DNA of 64,000 nt, taken from NCBI RefSeq assembly GCF_019654915.1, contig NZ_BPET01000017.1, positions 1 to 64,000 on the forward strand. Direction: 5' to 3'. Below the pieces are notes generated by a model that did not search any database, was not told where the DNA came from, and worked only from the letters and a program-made list of their open reading frames with translations. The first letter of the stretch is position 1. The number at the start of each line of letters is the position of its first letter. Positions 38,707 through 48,038 of this stretch are shown piece by piece. A program made the position numbers and the translations under genes. This DNA is from Shewanella sp. MBTL60-007 (GTDB taxonomy: Bacteria; Pseudomonadota; Gammaproteobacteria; Enterobacterales; Shewanellaceae).

Positions 38707-38936
38707 TTTCGTGTGTTGTTCTTTTGCGTTTAATTATCATTATTAATCTAAGTTAATGTTTTTGGCTGGCTTAGTTATTTAACTAACATAGCGTTAATTT
38801 TTACTGCCTAAAATATGATGCAATAAATACTGTAGCTTACTAACGATGGAAGTTATGAAATTTACGAGTTTACAGGAAGGGCGAGGGGAGACGTGATGCC
38901 GATAACCTAAGTAGGCATATCGGCAGTATTGAATCA

Positions 38937-39815
38937 TTAGAAAAGTTTGCTGCCCCAACCGAGTTTGCTACGCAGCACGTGGAAGTAGTTATGCCCTTTC
39001 GGGTGAATAAGCCTTAAGGTTTCCTCACTGCGCTTGATAATTATCTCATCACCAGGCAGAACGGACAGATGAACATGGCCATCACAGCTAACCTCTAAAT
39101 TATCACCGTTGTGAGGAGATACGACTAGCTTAATGATACTGGCTGCATCGACGACGATTGGCCTGCAGGAAAGTGTATGTGGAAACATGGGAACCAAGAT
39201 CATCGCTGCGAGGTTTGGCGTTAAAATAGCGCCCCCTGCGGACAGAGAGTAGGCCGTTGAGCCAGTAGGGGTCGATACAATCATCCCGTCGGCTCGTTGG
39301 CTATACATGAATTTGTCGTCAATATAGACTTCAAATTCGATCATATGAGCAATCTTACCCGGATGAAGTACCGCTTCGTTGACTGCGGTATTACTCGACT
39401 TTAGCTCGCCGTGACGATGTACCTCGGCTTCGAGTAGAAATCGCTGCTCAATTTCAAACTCGCCTTCGAGTACATTAGATAAGGCTTCTTCGAAGGAGTC
39501 GGGGGGCAGATCGGTTAAGAAGCCCAAGTTACCTCGGTTAACGCCTATGACGCCGATATTAAATCTTGCAAGCACACGAGCCGCACCTAGCATATTGCCA
39601 TCACCACCGACAACGATGGCTAAATCACATTGCTTGCCAATTTCTAACAGGTCGACAGATTGGATTTGAGGCCCAAGTTCACCAGCGACTCGCTCTTCGA
39701 CCAACACTTTGTAGCCTTGCATGCTAAGCCAATGATGCAACCTTTTTAAGGTCTGTGTGGTTCCTTTATGGTTAGGTTTACCGATTAGACCAATTGTGTG
39801 AAACGTATTGCTCAT
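38937..39815 (-). CDS. nadK: NAD kinase
   Basis: NadK phosphorylates NAD+ to NADP+ in the cytosol. The 292-residue protein has the conserved [26 protein letters not shown] and [20 protein letters not shown] motifs, which bind ATP and NAD. It is divergent from grpE, a common arrangement in gammaproteobacteria. The ORF begins at ATG 39815, 27 bases from the sigma-32 -35 element of grpE on the other strand, so the nadK promoter probably overlaps that region. Confidence 0.96.
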   Translation of the reverse strand: MSNTFHTIGLIGKPNHKGTTQTLKRLHHWLSMQGYKVLVEERVAGELGPQIQSVDLLEIGKQCDLAIVVGGDGNMLGAARVLARFNIGVIGVNRGNLGFLTDLPPDSFEEALSNVLEGEFEIEQRFLLEAEVHRHGELKSSNTAVNEAVLHPGKIAHMIEFEVYIDDKFMYSQRADGMIVSTPTGSTAYSLSAGGAILTPNLAAMILVPMFPHTLSCRPIVVDAASIIKLVVSPHNGDNLEVSCDGHVHLSVLPGDEIIIKRSEETLRLIHPKGHNYFHVLRSKLGWGSKLF

Positions 39816-39841
39816 AATTTATGTTAGATCCAGCTTTAGGC

Positions 39842-39870
39842 CTTGAAACCTTAAATTTGATCCCCATAAT
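39842..39870 (+). promoter_or_regulatory. Sigma-32 (RpoH) heat-shock promoter of grpE
   Basis: CTTGAAA (39842-39848) and CCCCATAAT (39862-39870) are separated by 13 bases. This is an essentially ideal sigma-32 promoter, 45 bases upstream of the grpE start codon. Confidence 0.92.
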
Positions 39871-39915
39871 ATGCCCAGAGCATGCAGAAACAAAGCATTT
39901 TTAGCTGGAGCAAAA

Positions 39916-40518
39916 ATGAGCAACCAAACAAATAAAGCACAAGACAACCAAGTTGAAGAGATCGTAGAGGGTGAATTGCTAAATGAAAATGGCGCAGAAA
40001 CCACAGACGAAGCCTCTTTGATGGATGAGCTTACTCAGGCTAACTTCCGTGTTGAAGAGTTAGAAAAAGCTTTGCAAGAAGCAGAAGCAAAAGTTGAAGC
40101 GCAAAAAGACTCAGTGATCCGCGCCGCAGCAGAAGTGGACAATATTCGTCGCCGCGCGGCCATCGATGTCGAGAAGGCACATAAGTTCGCTTTAGAAAAG
40201 TTTATTAATGAGTTGCTTCCTGTATTGGATAATATGGAACGTGCTCTTCAGGGCACAGACGCTGAAGCTGAAGCGACTAAGGCTATTTACGAAGGTGTAG
40301 AGTTAACAGCTAAGAGCTTCGTGAGCACCGTTGAGAAATTTGGTTTAGTCCAGGTTGATCCACAAGGTGATGCGTTTAACCCAGAACTTCACCAAGCTAT
40401 TGGCATGCAGCCAAGTGCAGATTTCCCTGCAAACACCGTTATGATGGTGATGCAGAAGGGTTACACCTTGAACGAGCGTCTACTTCGCCCTGCGATGGTG
40501 ATGGTTTCTCAAGGTTAA
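39916..40518 (+). CDS. grpE: Nucleotide exchange factor GrpE
   Basis: GrpE releases ADP from DnaK and acts as a thermosensor in the DnaK-DnaJ cycle. The 200-residue protein has an acidic N-terminal part and a long helix ([20 protein letters not shown]). The conserved block [21 protein letters not shown] is followed by the C-terminal beta domain ending [13 protein letters not shown] 39916 has a GGAG ribosome site; the frame extends upstream over the promoter and that part is not translated. It is expressed from the sigma-32 promoter described above. dnaK and dnaJ are not in the window. Confidence 0.96.
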   Translation: MSNQTNKAQDNQVEEIVEGELLNENGAETTDEASLMDELTQANFRVEELEKALQEAEAKVEAQKDSVIRAAAEVDNIRRRAAIDVEKAHKFALEKFINELLPVLDNMERALQGTDAEAEATKAIYEGVELTAKSFVSTVEKFGLVQVDPQGDAFNPELHQAIGMQPSADFPANTVMMVMQKGYTLNERLLRPAMVMVSQG

Positions 40519-40527
40519 TGAGCTATT

Positions 40528-40551
40528 GATGCTAAGCCATGGCTTAGCATC
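40528..40551. repeat. 24-base perfect palindrome after grpE
   Basis: Positions 40528-40551 read the same on both strands (GATGCTAAGCC, then ATGG, then its partner arm). It lies ten bases past grpE and directly before the terminator, and no T run follows. Confidence 0.8.
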
Positions 40552-40558
40552 AAGAAAT

Positions 40559-40588
40559 AAAAAAGGACTGCCATGGCAGTCCTTTTTT
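40559..40588. terminator. Bidirectional terminator between grpE and dxs
   Basis: This is a perfect 30-base palindrome with core GGACTGCCATGGCAGTCC and runs of six A and six T. It suits both convergent genes. Confidence 0.92.
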
Positions 40589-40627
40589 ATTTAGCTGATT
40601 TTAATTAAAGCTTCTATCTAGATAAGA

Positions 40628-42493
40628 TTACGCAAGAAACTCTTCGATCTGTCTCTGAATTCCCGCAGCATCTAATCCTAGCTCGCTGATGATCTCTTCA
40701 GGTGCGCCGTGCTTAATAAACTCATCAGGTAAGCCTATGAGTAATACTGGCTTTGGCATCTTCAGTGTCTGTAATAGCTCGAGTACACCAGAACCTGCGC
40801 CGCCCATAATGGCGTTTTCCTCAACCGTCACGAGCACATCGTGGTTGGTTGCAAGCTCTTTAACTAGCTCAACATCAAGTGGCTTCACGAAGCGCATATC
40901 GGCAACGGTAGCATCAAGAGCCTCTGCAGCGACTAAGCTGCTGGCTAATGTCGTCCCAAAGTTAAGAATGGCGACCTTTTTACCTTGGCGTTTAATCAAG
41001 CCTTTACCAATTGGCAGAGCCGTCATGGTTTCTACTTGTTTAGCCCCTGTAGCACTGCCACGAGGGTAACGCACGGCTGTCGGGCCATCGTTATAGCAAT
41101 AACCGGTATACAGCATCTGACGACATTCGTTTTCATCAGATGGCGCCATGATCACCATATTTGGGACTGTGCGCATAAAGCTTAAATCGAATGCTCCTTG
41201 GTGAGTTGGGCCATCAGCACCAACGATACCGCCGCGGTCGATCGCAAACAGCACTGGTAATCTCTGTAGTGCTACGTCGTGGATCAATTGATCATAGCCA
41301 CGTTGTAGGAAGGTTGAATAAATCGCCACCACAGGCTTGTAGCCTTCGCAGGCGAAACCCGCACCTAAGGTTACGGCATGTTGCTCGGCGATTGCTGCGT
41401 CGAAGTACTGCTTAGGGAAACGTTGAGAAAACTCAACCATACCTGAGCCTTCACGCATCGCTGGGGTGATCCCCAAGACCTTTTCATCCTTTTCAGCAAT
41501 GTCACATAACCACTTACCAAACACTTCTGAGAAGGTTGGGTCTGATGGCATAGTGGCAGGTTTCTCAAAGGTTGACGGATCAAACTTAGGCACGGCGTGC
41601 CAGCCGATCGGATCTTTCTCTGCAGGTTCATAGCCACGACCTTTCTTGGTCATGATATGTAGAATCTGTGGGCCGCTTAGATTGCGCATATTACGCATGG
41701 TTTCGACGAGGGCGTCCACATCGTGGCCATCGATTGGTCCGATGTAGTTGAAGCCTAATTCCTCGAACATGGTGCCAGGAACGACCATACCTTTTAGGTG
41801 TTCTTCGGTACGCTTAGCCATCTCTTTGATAACTGGCATACCTTGAAGCACTTTCTTGCTGCTTTCACGAATCGTGGTGTAGAAACGACCTGACATCAGC
41901 TGAGCAAGGTGATTGTTTAGTGCGCCAACGTTTTCAGAGATAGACATCTCGTTATCGTTTAGTACCACTAGCATGTCGTTGTGCAAGTCACCTGCGTGGT
42001 TCATCGCCTCAAATACCATGCCGCCAGTCATCGCGCCATCGCCGATAACCGCAACAACCTTACGGCCAGCTTGCTCTTTTTCGGCGGCAACAGCCATAGC
42101 TAATGCTGCACTGATTGAGGTGCCAGAGTGACCAACGCTAAAGGTGTCGTATTCACTTTCTTCACGCCACGGGAATGGGTGCACGCCACCTTTCTGACGA
42201 ATGGTGTGCATTTTTTCGCGGCGACCAGTCAAGATTTTATGTGGGTAAGCTTGGTGGCCTACGTCCCAGACAAGTCTATCGAATGGCGTGTTGTACACGT
42301 AATGAAGTGCTACGGTGAGTTCCACCGTACCAAGACCCGATGCGAAGTGACCGCTTGATTTACCAACAGACTTCAATAGGAAACCTCTAAGCTCATCTGC
42401 CAATTGTGGCAGTACGGCTTGAGGGAGCTGTCTTAGCTCATCTGGGGTATTAGCCTGTGCAAGCACAGGAAATTGAGAAATATCAAAACTCAT
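40628..42493 (-). CDS. dxs: 1-deoxy-D-xylulose-5-phosphate synthase
   Basis: Dxs condenses pyruvate and glyceraldehyde 3-phosphate to DXP, the entry step of the MEP isoprenoid pathway and a precursor for thiamine and pyridoxal. The 621-residue protein matches the usual length. Visible are [10 protein letters not shown] (His for proton transfer), the thiamine diphosphate motif [19 protein letters not shown], and the transketolase pyrimidine domain ([15 protein letters not shown]). ATG 42493 (MSFDISQFP) is chosen, 22 bases after the ispA stop; a longer frame overlapping ispA is not credible. It is the third gene of xseB-ispA-dxs. Confidence 0.96.
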   Translation of the reverse strand: MSFDISQFPVLAQANTPDELRQLPQAVLPQLADELRGFLLKSVGKSSGHFASGLGTVELTVALHYVYNTPFDRLVWDVGHQAYPHKILTGRREKMHTIRQKGGVHPFPWREESEYDTFSVGHSGTSISAALAMAVAAEKEQAGRKVVAVIGDGAMTGGMVFEAMNHAGDLHNDMLVVLNDNEMSISENVGALNNHLAQLMSGRFYTTIRESSKKVLQGMPVIKEMAKRTEEHLKGMVVPGTMFEELGFNYIGPIDGHDVDALVETMRNMRNLSGPQILHIMTKKGRGYEPAEKDPIGWHAVPKFDPSTFEKPATMPSDPTFSEVFGKWLCDIAEKDEKVLGITPAMREGSGMVEFSQRFPKQYFDAAIAEQHAVTLGAGFACEGYKPVVAIYSTFLQRGYDQLIHDVALQRLPVLFAIDRGGIVGADGPTHQGAFDLSFMRTVPNMVIMAPSDENECRQMLYTGYCYNDGPTAVRYPRGSATGAKQVETMTALPIGKGLIKRQGKKVAILNFGTTLASSLVAAEALDATVADMRFVKPLDVELVKELATNHDVLVTVEENAIMGGAGSGVLELLQTLKMPKPVLLIGLPDEFIKHGAPEEIISELGLDAAGIQRQIEEFLA

Positions 42494-42515
42494 ATCGAGA
42501 TTCTTTGTCTCTTTA

Positions 42516-43397
42516 TTAAACTCTTCGCTCAATGATGTAACGGGCGAATTCTGCAATTAGCTGGCTATTGTATGGTAATTTGGCCAGCGCTGATAGTGCG
42601 TCCTCAATCAAACTGCTGGCAGTTTTTTGGGCGCCCTCTAATCCAAGCAACTTTGGATAGGTGCTTTTGTTTGAATCTGTATCTGAACCTTGCGGTTTTC
42701 CAAGCTCTTCGGTGCTAGCGATAATATCGAGGACATCGTCTTGTACTTGGAAGGCGAGGCCGATAGCGTCGGCAAAGTCGAGTAGGGCTTGACGCTCTTG
42801 TCCCTCTACTTTAGCGGCAATAATAGCAAACTCTACAGCACAGCGAATAAGCGCACCGGTTTTTAATTTGTGTAGCTGTATTAAGGTGGCTAGTTCGATC
42901 TGCTTATTGGTGGCACTTAAGTCCATCGCCTGACCACCACACATACCACTATACCCAGAGGCGTTGGCTAAGGCTTTAACCATAGCTAAATTCTGTGATG
43001 GAGTAATGTTTTCAATCGGATCGCTGAGAATTTCGAAGGCAAGTGCCTGCAGTGCGTCACCGGCTAATATCGCGGTTGCTTCGTCAAAAGCGATATGCAC
43101 AGTTGGCTGGCCTCGGCGCAGCGCATCATCATCCATGGCGGGGAGATCATCATGAATAAGCGAGTAAGCATGAACACATTCAACGGCCGCTGCACAAGCG
43201 TCTAAAGTCGCAAGCTTAACACCTAACATGTCGCCGATAGCATAAACTAGAAAAGGTCTAATTCGTTTTCCGCCAATTAAAGCACCATGCTTCATGGCCG
43301 CTTTAAGCTGCGGATCGATATCGGCTAGTGAGTCGATGCGAAATTCAAGTTGTTGATTGATACGCTCTTGGTACTGTTTCAGTGACGCTACTAACAA
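42516..43397 (-). CDS. ispA: Farnesyl diphosphate synthase (geranyltranstransferase)
   Basis: IspA joins isopentenyl and dimethylallyl diphosphates to geranyl and then farnesyl diphosphate. The 293-residue protein has the two Asp-rich motifs DDLPAMDDD (near residue 84) and DDVLD (near 222), plus [14 protein letters not shown]. The start is TTG at 43397, immediately after the xseB stop, with GAGGG at good spacing; no ATG fits. It sits between xseB and dxs, supplying the same pathway as dxs. Confidence 0.94.
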   Translation of the reverse strand: MLVASLKQYQERINQQLEFRIDSLADIDPQLKAAMKHGALIGGKRIRPFLVYAIGDMLGVKLATLDACAAAVECVHAYSLIHDDLPAMDDDALRRGQPTVHIAFDEATAILAGDALQALAFEILSDPIENITPSQNLAMVKALANASGYSGMCGGQAMDLSATNKQIELATLIQLHKLKTGALIRCAVEFAIIAAKVEGQERQALLDFADAIGLAFQVQDDVLDIIASTEELGKPQGSDTDSNKSTYPKLLGLEGAQKTASSLIEDALSALAKLPYNSQLIAEFARYIIERRV

Positions 43398-43637
43398 TTA
43401 CTCACCCTCGACATCATAAGGTTTTAGGGTGTCAACACCCTCTTCTTGCATTAGCACCGCGACTTTTTGTTGGGCATTTTCTAACTTGCTTTGGCTGTTG
43501 CGCACAAGTTTAATTCCACGCTCGAACTGTTTTAGTGCGTCATCAAGCGCGATATCGCCATGCTCTAAATCGGTTACGATTTTTTCTAGCTCGGAAAGTG
43601 AATCTTCAAATGAGAGGTTTTCTGGTTTTTTTGCCAC
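43398..43637 (-). CDS. xseB: Exodeoxyribonuclease VII small subunit
   Basis: XseB is the small subunit of exonuclease VII, which degrades single-stranded DNA. The protein has 79 residues, like E. coli XseB, with FEDSLSELEKIVTDLEHGD and DDALKQFERGIKLVRNSQSKLE. The start is read as GTG at 43637, because AGGAA lies 8 bases upstream. The in-frame ATG at 43646 overlaps that ribosome site and is unlikely. It is the first gene of xseB-ispA-dxs. The large subunit is not in the window. Confidence 0.92.
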   Translation of the reverse strand: MAKKPENLSFEDSLSELEKIVTDLEHGDIALDDALKQFERGIKLVRNSQSKLENAQQKVAVLMQEEGVDTLKPYDVEGE

Positions 43638-44079
43638 GATGAACATTCCTAGAAAATAAGCGGTACACAAAGTATATCAGCAGGACACAGGGGTCAAATT
43701 AAGCCGTTGACTATTTGCGCAAAAGCACGCTTTATGCATCAAAGGTACTCTGATAAGTCATTAAGCATACGTGAGCGAGCCGATTATAGATCAGTTTTTG
43801 GCGGCCTGTATCTGACCCCAGCCTGCAATTTAACCGCTATTTTAACGGAAACCACAGAAAATTTGCTGGAAATATCGCTCAAGAGATCTTTTATTTGGTC
43901 GTTATATAAGATGAAATACTGAAAATGTATGCCTGAATGAGGAATTTGGTGACTTGTCACTTGCTGTCAGATTGAAGGCGTAATATTGTCGCTACCGAAT
44001 TTATTCCCAGCATTATGCGTAGCACTTAGTATTTGAGACAGTCGATAACAGTGTATTGATTGGTATTTGAGGAGCAGCT
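43638..44079. other. Intergenic region between xseB and pomA
   Basis: This region of 442 bases carries promoters for two divergent operons. Its xseB-proximal part holds the GGGGTCA-bounded segment described separately. No clear sigma-28 flagellar promoter was found before pomA. A 71-codon frame at 43707-43922 lacks a ribosome site and is not called. Confidence 0.5.
43690..43819. repeat. Short segment bounded by GGGGTCA inverted repeats
   Basis: GGGGTCAAAT at 43690-43699 faces its near-complement ATCTGACCCC at 43810-43819, giving 9 of 10 matching positions about 130 bases apart. Similar GGGGTCA/TGACCCC ends flank small non-coding elements and REP-associated transposase remnants in many gammaproteobacteria. 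This may be a small non-autonomous mobile element or its remnant upstream of xseB. No transposase is present. Confidence 0.4.
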
Positions 44080-44847
44080 TTGGATTTAGCAACCCTAATT
44101 GGACTTATTGGCGCATTTGCCTTCGTTATCATGGCCATGGTCAGTGGTGGTGGCATCGGCATTTTTATCAACGTGCCCTCGATTCTTATCGTTATGATTG
44201 GCTCGCTATTTGTTGTCATGATGAAATATAACCTCAAACAGTTTTTAGGATCAGCAAAAATCGCAGGCAAAGCCTTTATCTTCAAATTGGATAAACCTGA
44301 AGATCTTATCGAGCAATCTATTTCCATGGCTGATGCAGCACGTAAGGGGGGATTTCTAGCTTTAGAAGAGGCTGAAATCAGTAACAGCTTTATGCAAAAG
44401 GCTGTAGACATGTTGGTTGATGGGCACGACGGTGATGTGGTTCGTGACGCATTAGAAAAAGATATCGCTTTGACTGAAGAACGTCATCGAACCGGTATTG
44501 GTATTTTTAAATCAATTGGTGATGTTGCGCCAGCGATGGGCATGATAGGTACTCTAATTGGTCTTGTCGGCATGTTATCGAACATGGATGATCCTAAGTC
44601 AATTGGCCCTGCAATGGCTGTTGCACTATTAACCACTTTATATGGTGCTGTGATTGCGAACATGGTTGCATTACCCATTGCTGACAAGCTGGCGCTGAGA
44701 ATGAATGAAGAGATGCTTAATCGTAACCTTATCATGGATGCGGTTTTAGCGATACAAGATGGCCAGAACCCAAGAGTCATTGAGGGTTTCCTGAAGAATT
44801 ACCTATCCGAAAAATCAAGAAAAATAGACACGTTGGACGGGGCGTAA
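44080..44847 (+). CDS. pomA: Sodium-type flagellar stator subunit PomA
   Basis: PomA forms with PomB the Na+-driven stator that powers flagellar rotation. The 255-residue protein has four membrane helices, a cytoplasmic loop with charged residues, and the conserved segment VAPAMGMIGTLIGLVGMLSNM. It starts at TTG 44080, with GAGGAG six bases upstream and no suitable ATG. Only four bases separate its stop from pomB, so the pair is co-translated. Sodium use is inferred from closeness to Pom rather than Mot sequences. Confidence 0.94.
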   Translation: MDLATLIGLIGAFAFVIMAMVSGGGIGIFINVPSILIVMIGSLFVVMMKYNLKQFLGSAKIAGKAFIFKLDKPEDLIEQSISMADAARKGGFLALEEAEISNSFMQKAVDMLVDGHDGDVVRDALEKDIALTEERHRTGIGIFKSIGDVAPAMGMIGTLIGLVGMLSNMDDPKSIGPAMAVALLTTLYGAVIANMVALPIADKLALRMNEEMLNRNLIMDAVLAIQDGQNPRVIEGFLKNYLSEKSRKIDTLDGA

Positions 44848-44851
44848 ACAG

Positions 44852-45820
44852 ATGGCTAAAAAAGCCAAATGTGATTGTCCCCCACCCGGTGCGCCGCTCT
44901 GGTTGGCAACTTTCGCTGACTTGATGTCGTTGCTGATGTGTTTCTTCGTACTGCTGCTCGCTTTTTCAGAAATGGATGTGATGAAGTTTAAGCAGATAGC
45001 AGGCTCGATGAAGTACGCCTTTGGTGTGCAGAATAAAGTCGAAGTCAAAGATATTCCTAAAGGCACCTCGGTGATTGCCCTTGAATTTAGGCCCGGACGT
45101 CCCGAGCCTACGCCGATTGAGATCATCAACCAGCAAACTAACGAGATGACGGAGCCTATGCTTGAGTTTCAAGAGGGCGAAGATGATAGTGCTGGCGGCA
45201 TTCAGCAGCAGCGCGGCGAACAGCGCGGTGGTCAAGCTTCGGCAACGGCACAGGAGCAGAGTGAGGCCGAAGCCAAGGCTGAAAATGCCGCGCAATCGGA
45301 TACGCAATCGACGAAAACACAAGCATCGGCTCAAGATAAGATTAATGAGCAGGTGAAGAAGATGGCACAAGAGCTCAATAAAGAGATCGTCGATGGTGCC
45401 ATCGAGATCGAATCTCTTGGACAACAGATCATTATTCGCATTCGAGAAAAAGGAGCCTTCGCCTCTGGATCGGGCTTCTTGCAACCTAGGTTTAAGCCTG
45501 TGATCCGCCGTGTGGGTGAGTTGCTTAAAGATGTGCCTGGCATCGTTACCGTATCGGGGCATACCGATGACTGGAATATCTCTAACGAGCTCTATAGCTC
45601 TAATTGGGATCTGTCGAGTAAGCGAGCCGTAGCCGTGGGTCATGAACTGATTAAGGTGAAGGGGTTTGATCCGAAGCGTATGAAGGTGGTGGGCATGGCG
45701 TCATCGGATCCGCTAGTAGAGAACAACTCTAGCGCTAATCGTGCGCGAAATCGCCGAGTTGAGATTGCGATAGAGCAGGGCAAAGCCAAAGAGTCTCAAG
45801 AGATCCAAGTGAGTCAGTAG
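44852..45820 (+). CDS. pomB: Flagellar stator subunit PomB (OmpA domain)
   Basis: PomB is the peptidoglycan-binding partner of PomA. The 322-residue protein has one N-terminal helix (about 18-40) with the ion-binding Asp in TFADLMSLLMCFFVLLLAF. A plug and linker region follows, then a C-terminal OmpA domain with TVSGHTDDW, NWDLSSKRAVAV and NRARNRRVEI. The linker at about residues 105-165 is unusually rich in Gln, Glu and Ala (QQQRGEQRGGQAS and beyond), longer and more low-complexity than expected. A strong terminator follows. Confidence 0.95.
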   Translation: MAKKAKCDCPPPGAPLWLATFADLMSLLMCFFVLLLAFSEMDVMKFKQIAGSMKYAFGVQNKVEVKDIPKGTSVIALEFRPGRPEPTPIEIINQQTNEMTEPMLEFQEGEDDSAGGIQQQRGEQRGGQASATAQEQSEAEAKAENAAQSDTQSTKTQASAQDKINEQVKKMAQELNKEIVDGAIEIESLGQQIIIRIREKGAFASGSGFLQPRFKPVIRRVGELLKDVPGIVTVSGHTDDWNISNELYSSNWDLSSKRAVAVGHELIKVKGFDPKRMKVVGMASSDPLVENNSSANRARNRRVEIAIEQGKAKESQEIQVSQ

Positions 45821-45840
45821 CTTTCATTAATCATGGTTAG

Positions 45841-45877
45841 AGGCGCGCAACCTAGGAGACTGGCTTGCGCGCCTTTT
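45841..45877 (+). terminator. Rho-independent terminator of pomAB
   Basis: AGGCGCGCAA (45841-45850) pairs with TTGCGCGCCT (45865-45874), followed by TTT. Confidence 0.85.
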
Positions 45878-46017
45878 GCATTTTAGGGATTCCAGATTAT
45901 TGACAGGGGAATAATTGATTTTTGTGGTGACAAACTGACATTGGATATACGCAATTGCCGCGCGTTCTTGTTATAATCGGGAAATTGCTGTTTAAACTAC
46001 CCCCTCGCGGAAGACCA

Positions 46018-47472
46018 ATGAAATTTATCGTAAAACTGTTTCCTGAAATCATGATGAAGAGCAAGCCGGTAAGAATGCGTTTTACCAAGATGCTCGAGAC
46101 CAATATTCGTAATGTACTTAGAAAAGTGGATGAGTCCGCTAAAGTACAGCGTCAGTGGGACAAGATCATGGTGATGGTACCAGATGATAGGCCAGATCTG
46201 GTTGAAGCCTTTGGTGAGCGTTTAGCCTGTATTCCTGGTATTGCTCATGTACTGCAAGTAAACGTGAGTACCTTCACTTCAGTCGACGATATCTACCAGC
46301 AGACGTTAGCTGTTTATAAAGAGCAGCTTGTTGGCAAGACTTTCTGTGTACGCGTTAAGCGTGCGGGTAAGCATGACTTCAACTCTATTGAAGTTGAGCG
46401 CTATGTGGGTGGTGGATTGAATCAATTTACCGAAGCGGCAGGTGTTCGCTTAAAAGATCCTGATATGACAGTGCATCTAGAGATTGATAATGAACACCTT
46501 TATCTCATCGATAAGCGTATTGAAGGTCTTGGCGGCTTCCCGATGGCGACTCAGGAAGATGTGTTGTCACTGATTTCTGGTGGTTTCGACTCAGGCGTGT
46601 CGAGTTACCAGTTCATTAAGCGTGGTTCTCGTACTCATTATTGTTTCTTTAACTTAGGTGGCGACCAGCACGAAATAGGCGTTAAGCAGGTGGCTTACCA
46701 CTTGTGGCAGAAATATGGCGAATCACATAAGGTTAAGTTTATCTCTGTGCCGTTTGACCCTGTGGTGCAAGAAATTCTAGAGCGCGTTGATAACGGCCAG
46801 ATGGGCGTAGTGTTAAAGCGTATGATGATGCGCGCTGCAGCAAAAGTGGCACAAAAGATGGGCATTCAAGCCTTGGTTACGGGTGAGGCGATGGGGCAGG
46901 TTTCTAGCCAAACCTTGACTAACTTAAATGTCATCGACCGTTGTACAGATCAATTGATTTTGCGCCCTCTTATTGCAATGGATAAGCAAGACATCATCAA
47001 TATTAGCCGTGAAATCGGTACCGAAGACTTTGCTAAATCAATTCCTGAGTATTGTGGCGTTATTTCTCAAAAGCCAACGGTAAAAGCGGTGTTGTCAAAA
47101 GTTGAAGCCGAAGAAGCGAAGTTTTCTGAAGATCTGCTCGACCGCGTGATTGCAGATGCAGAAGTTATCGATATTAGGGAGATTGCTACTCAGATGGATA
47201 CCAAAATTACCGCAACAGAAACTGTCGATGCGATTAGTGCTGGTGAGATCATTATCGACGTCCGTGCGCCAGAAGAGGAGGAGAAGGCTCCGCTTGAAGT
47301 CGATGGCGTCGAAGTTAAGGCGATTCCTTTCTATAAGCTAGCAACGCTGTTTGGTGATCTCGATAAAGAGAAGAACTACCTGTTATATTGTGACCGTGGC
47401 GTGATGAGCAAGCTACAGGCGCTTTATCTGCAAGAGCAAGGTTACACCAATGTTAAGGTTTACCGTCCTTAA
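46018..47472 (+). CDS. thiI: tRNA 4-thiouridine synthetase ThiI
   Basis: ThiI adenylates and thiolates U8 of tRNA and passes sulfur to ThiS for thiamine thiazole synthesis. The 484-residue protein has N-terminal ferredoxin-like and THUMP domains (to about 165), the PP-loop [11 protein letters not shown] near 184, the disulfide partner Cys in [10 protein letters not shown], and a C-terminal rhodanese domain with the persulfide Cys in [10 protein letters not shown]. It is thus the long, enterobacterial-type form that can serve both pathways. ATG 46018 has a GGAAG ribosome site. Confidence 0.96.
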   Translation: MKFIVKLFPEIMMKSKPVRMRFTKMLETNIRNVLRKVDESAKVQRQWDKIMVMVPDDRPDLVEAFGERLACIPGIAHVLQVNVSTFTSVDDIYQQTLAVYKEQLVGKTFCVRVKRAGKHDFNSIEVERYVGGGLNQFTEAAGVRLKDPDMTVHLEIDNEHLYLIDKRIEGLGGFPMATQEDVLSLISGGFDSGVSSYQFIKRGSRTHYCFFNLGGDQHEIGVKQVAYHLWQKYGESHKVKFISVPFDPVVQEILERVDNGQMGVVLKRMMMRAAAKVAQKMGIQALVTGEAMGQVSSQTLTNLNVIDRCTDQLILRPLIAMDKQDIINISREIGTEDFAKSIPEYCGVISQKPTVKAVLSKVEAEEAKFSEDLLDRVIADAEVIDIREIATQMDTKITATETVDAISAGEIIIDVRAPEEEEKAPLEVDGVEVKAIPFYKLATLFGDLDKEKNYLLYCDRGVMSKLQALYLQEQGYTNVKVYRP

Positions 47473-47508
47473 ACGGCGTCTGTGAGCGCCAGAGTGGACT
47501 TAAACGAG

Positions 47509-47536
47509 AAGGCGACCAATATTGGTCGCCTTTTTT
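47509..47536 (+). terminator. Terminator of thiI
   Basis: A perfect 24-base palindrome (47509-47532, core GGCGACCAATATTGGTCGCC) runs into six T residues. Confidence 0.92.
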
Positions 47537-47578
47537 GTATCTATTAACCGCGAGCTAGCGGTTAATAGATACAAAAAA
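47531..47578. repeat. Long hairpin with 21-base perfect arms
   Basis: Arms 47531-47551 and 47558-47578 are exact inverted copies around the loop GAGCTA. The left arm starts with the T run of the thiI terminator and the right arm ends with an A run that becomes the T run of the next hairpin on the minus strand. Such length exceeds that of an ordinary terminator. Confidence 0.9.
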
Positions 47579-47579
47579 A

Positions 47580-47596
47580 CCACCTCTATTAGGTGG
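47580..47596 (-). terminator. Terminator of the small exported-protein gene
   Basis: CCACCT (47580-47585) and AGGTGG (47591-47596) form a hairpin. On the minus strand seven T residues follow, just past the stop of the 77-codon gene. Confidence 0.8.
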
Positions 47597-47623
47597 CTTT
47601 AAAGTTGAAGATGTAGTGCTTTA

Positions 47624-47857
47624 TTAGTCGGCTAATAATACTTGAGCCGTAGCTTCTTCGTTCTTCTTTAATTCATCAGTCGCTAACATATTATCTAGCT
47701 CAGCAGTCAGTTGAGCCTGCATTAACTCCATGCTTTCTGTTAAGTTAGCTGTTAACGTTGCTTCGATATCTTTAGTGTTGATAGATATTTCGTCGGCACT
47801 AACACTGGCTGAGGCGCCGAGGATAGCGATAACAAATACTGATTTTAGGTTTAACAT
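47624..47857 (-). CDS. Small exported protein of unknown function
   Basis: This is a 77-residue protein with a signal peptide (residues 1-21, cleavage near SVSA-DE). The mature part is short, acidic and helical (ESMELMQAQLTAELDNMLA), without cysteines. I do not recognise a family. A GGAGG ribosome site lies about ten bases before the ATG at 47857; an upstream frame to 47926 is not supported. It has its own terminator and lies between thiI and gcvA, divergent from gcvA. The gene is credible because signal peptide, ribosome site and terminator all agree. Confidence 0.72.
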   Translation of the reverse strand: MLNLKSVFVIAILGASASVSADEISINTKDIEATLTANLTESMELMQAQLTAELDNMLATDELKKNEEATAQVLLAD

Positions 47858-48038
47858 ACGCGGTAGCCTCCGGGCTAGTATTTGGGTTGTTAGACACTCC
47901 CCAATTACGTCGTAGAGGCTGTCCAACTAGTATCATTTCGTTGGGGCAAATTCTGAACGAAAGTACTGGCCTTAACAAACGATAAAATGTAACAATAGGC
48001 ATTAGAAAAACTAATTAAAAACCGGGATCTGGATCACT

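Larger units (their letters stand above)
38270..38936. promoter_or_regulatory. Long regulatory region upstream of lldP
   Basis: These 667 bases between the lldP start and the nadK stop contain at least four CRP/FNR-like palindromes, listed separately. A short dyad near the nadK end (38897-38904 with 38918-38925) may mark the 3' end of nadK. The rest is AT-rich without a convincing gene; a 13-codon frame at about 38857 has a ribosome-site-like GGAAG but points away from lldP and is not called. Confidence 0.6.

Noticed and set aside
38857..38898. Short frame (13 codons) with a GGAAG before its ATG in the lldP upstream region
   Set aside because: It points away from lldP and into the 3' end of nadK; a leader peptide role makes no sense there.
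43707..43922. 71-codon reading frame between xseB and pomA
   Set aside because: It has no ribosome site, overlaps the GGGGTCA-bounded segment and shows no recognisable domain.
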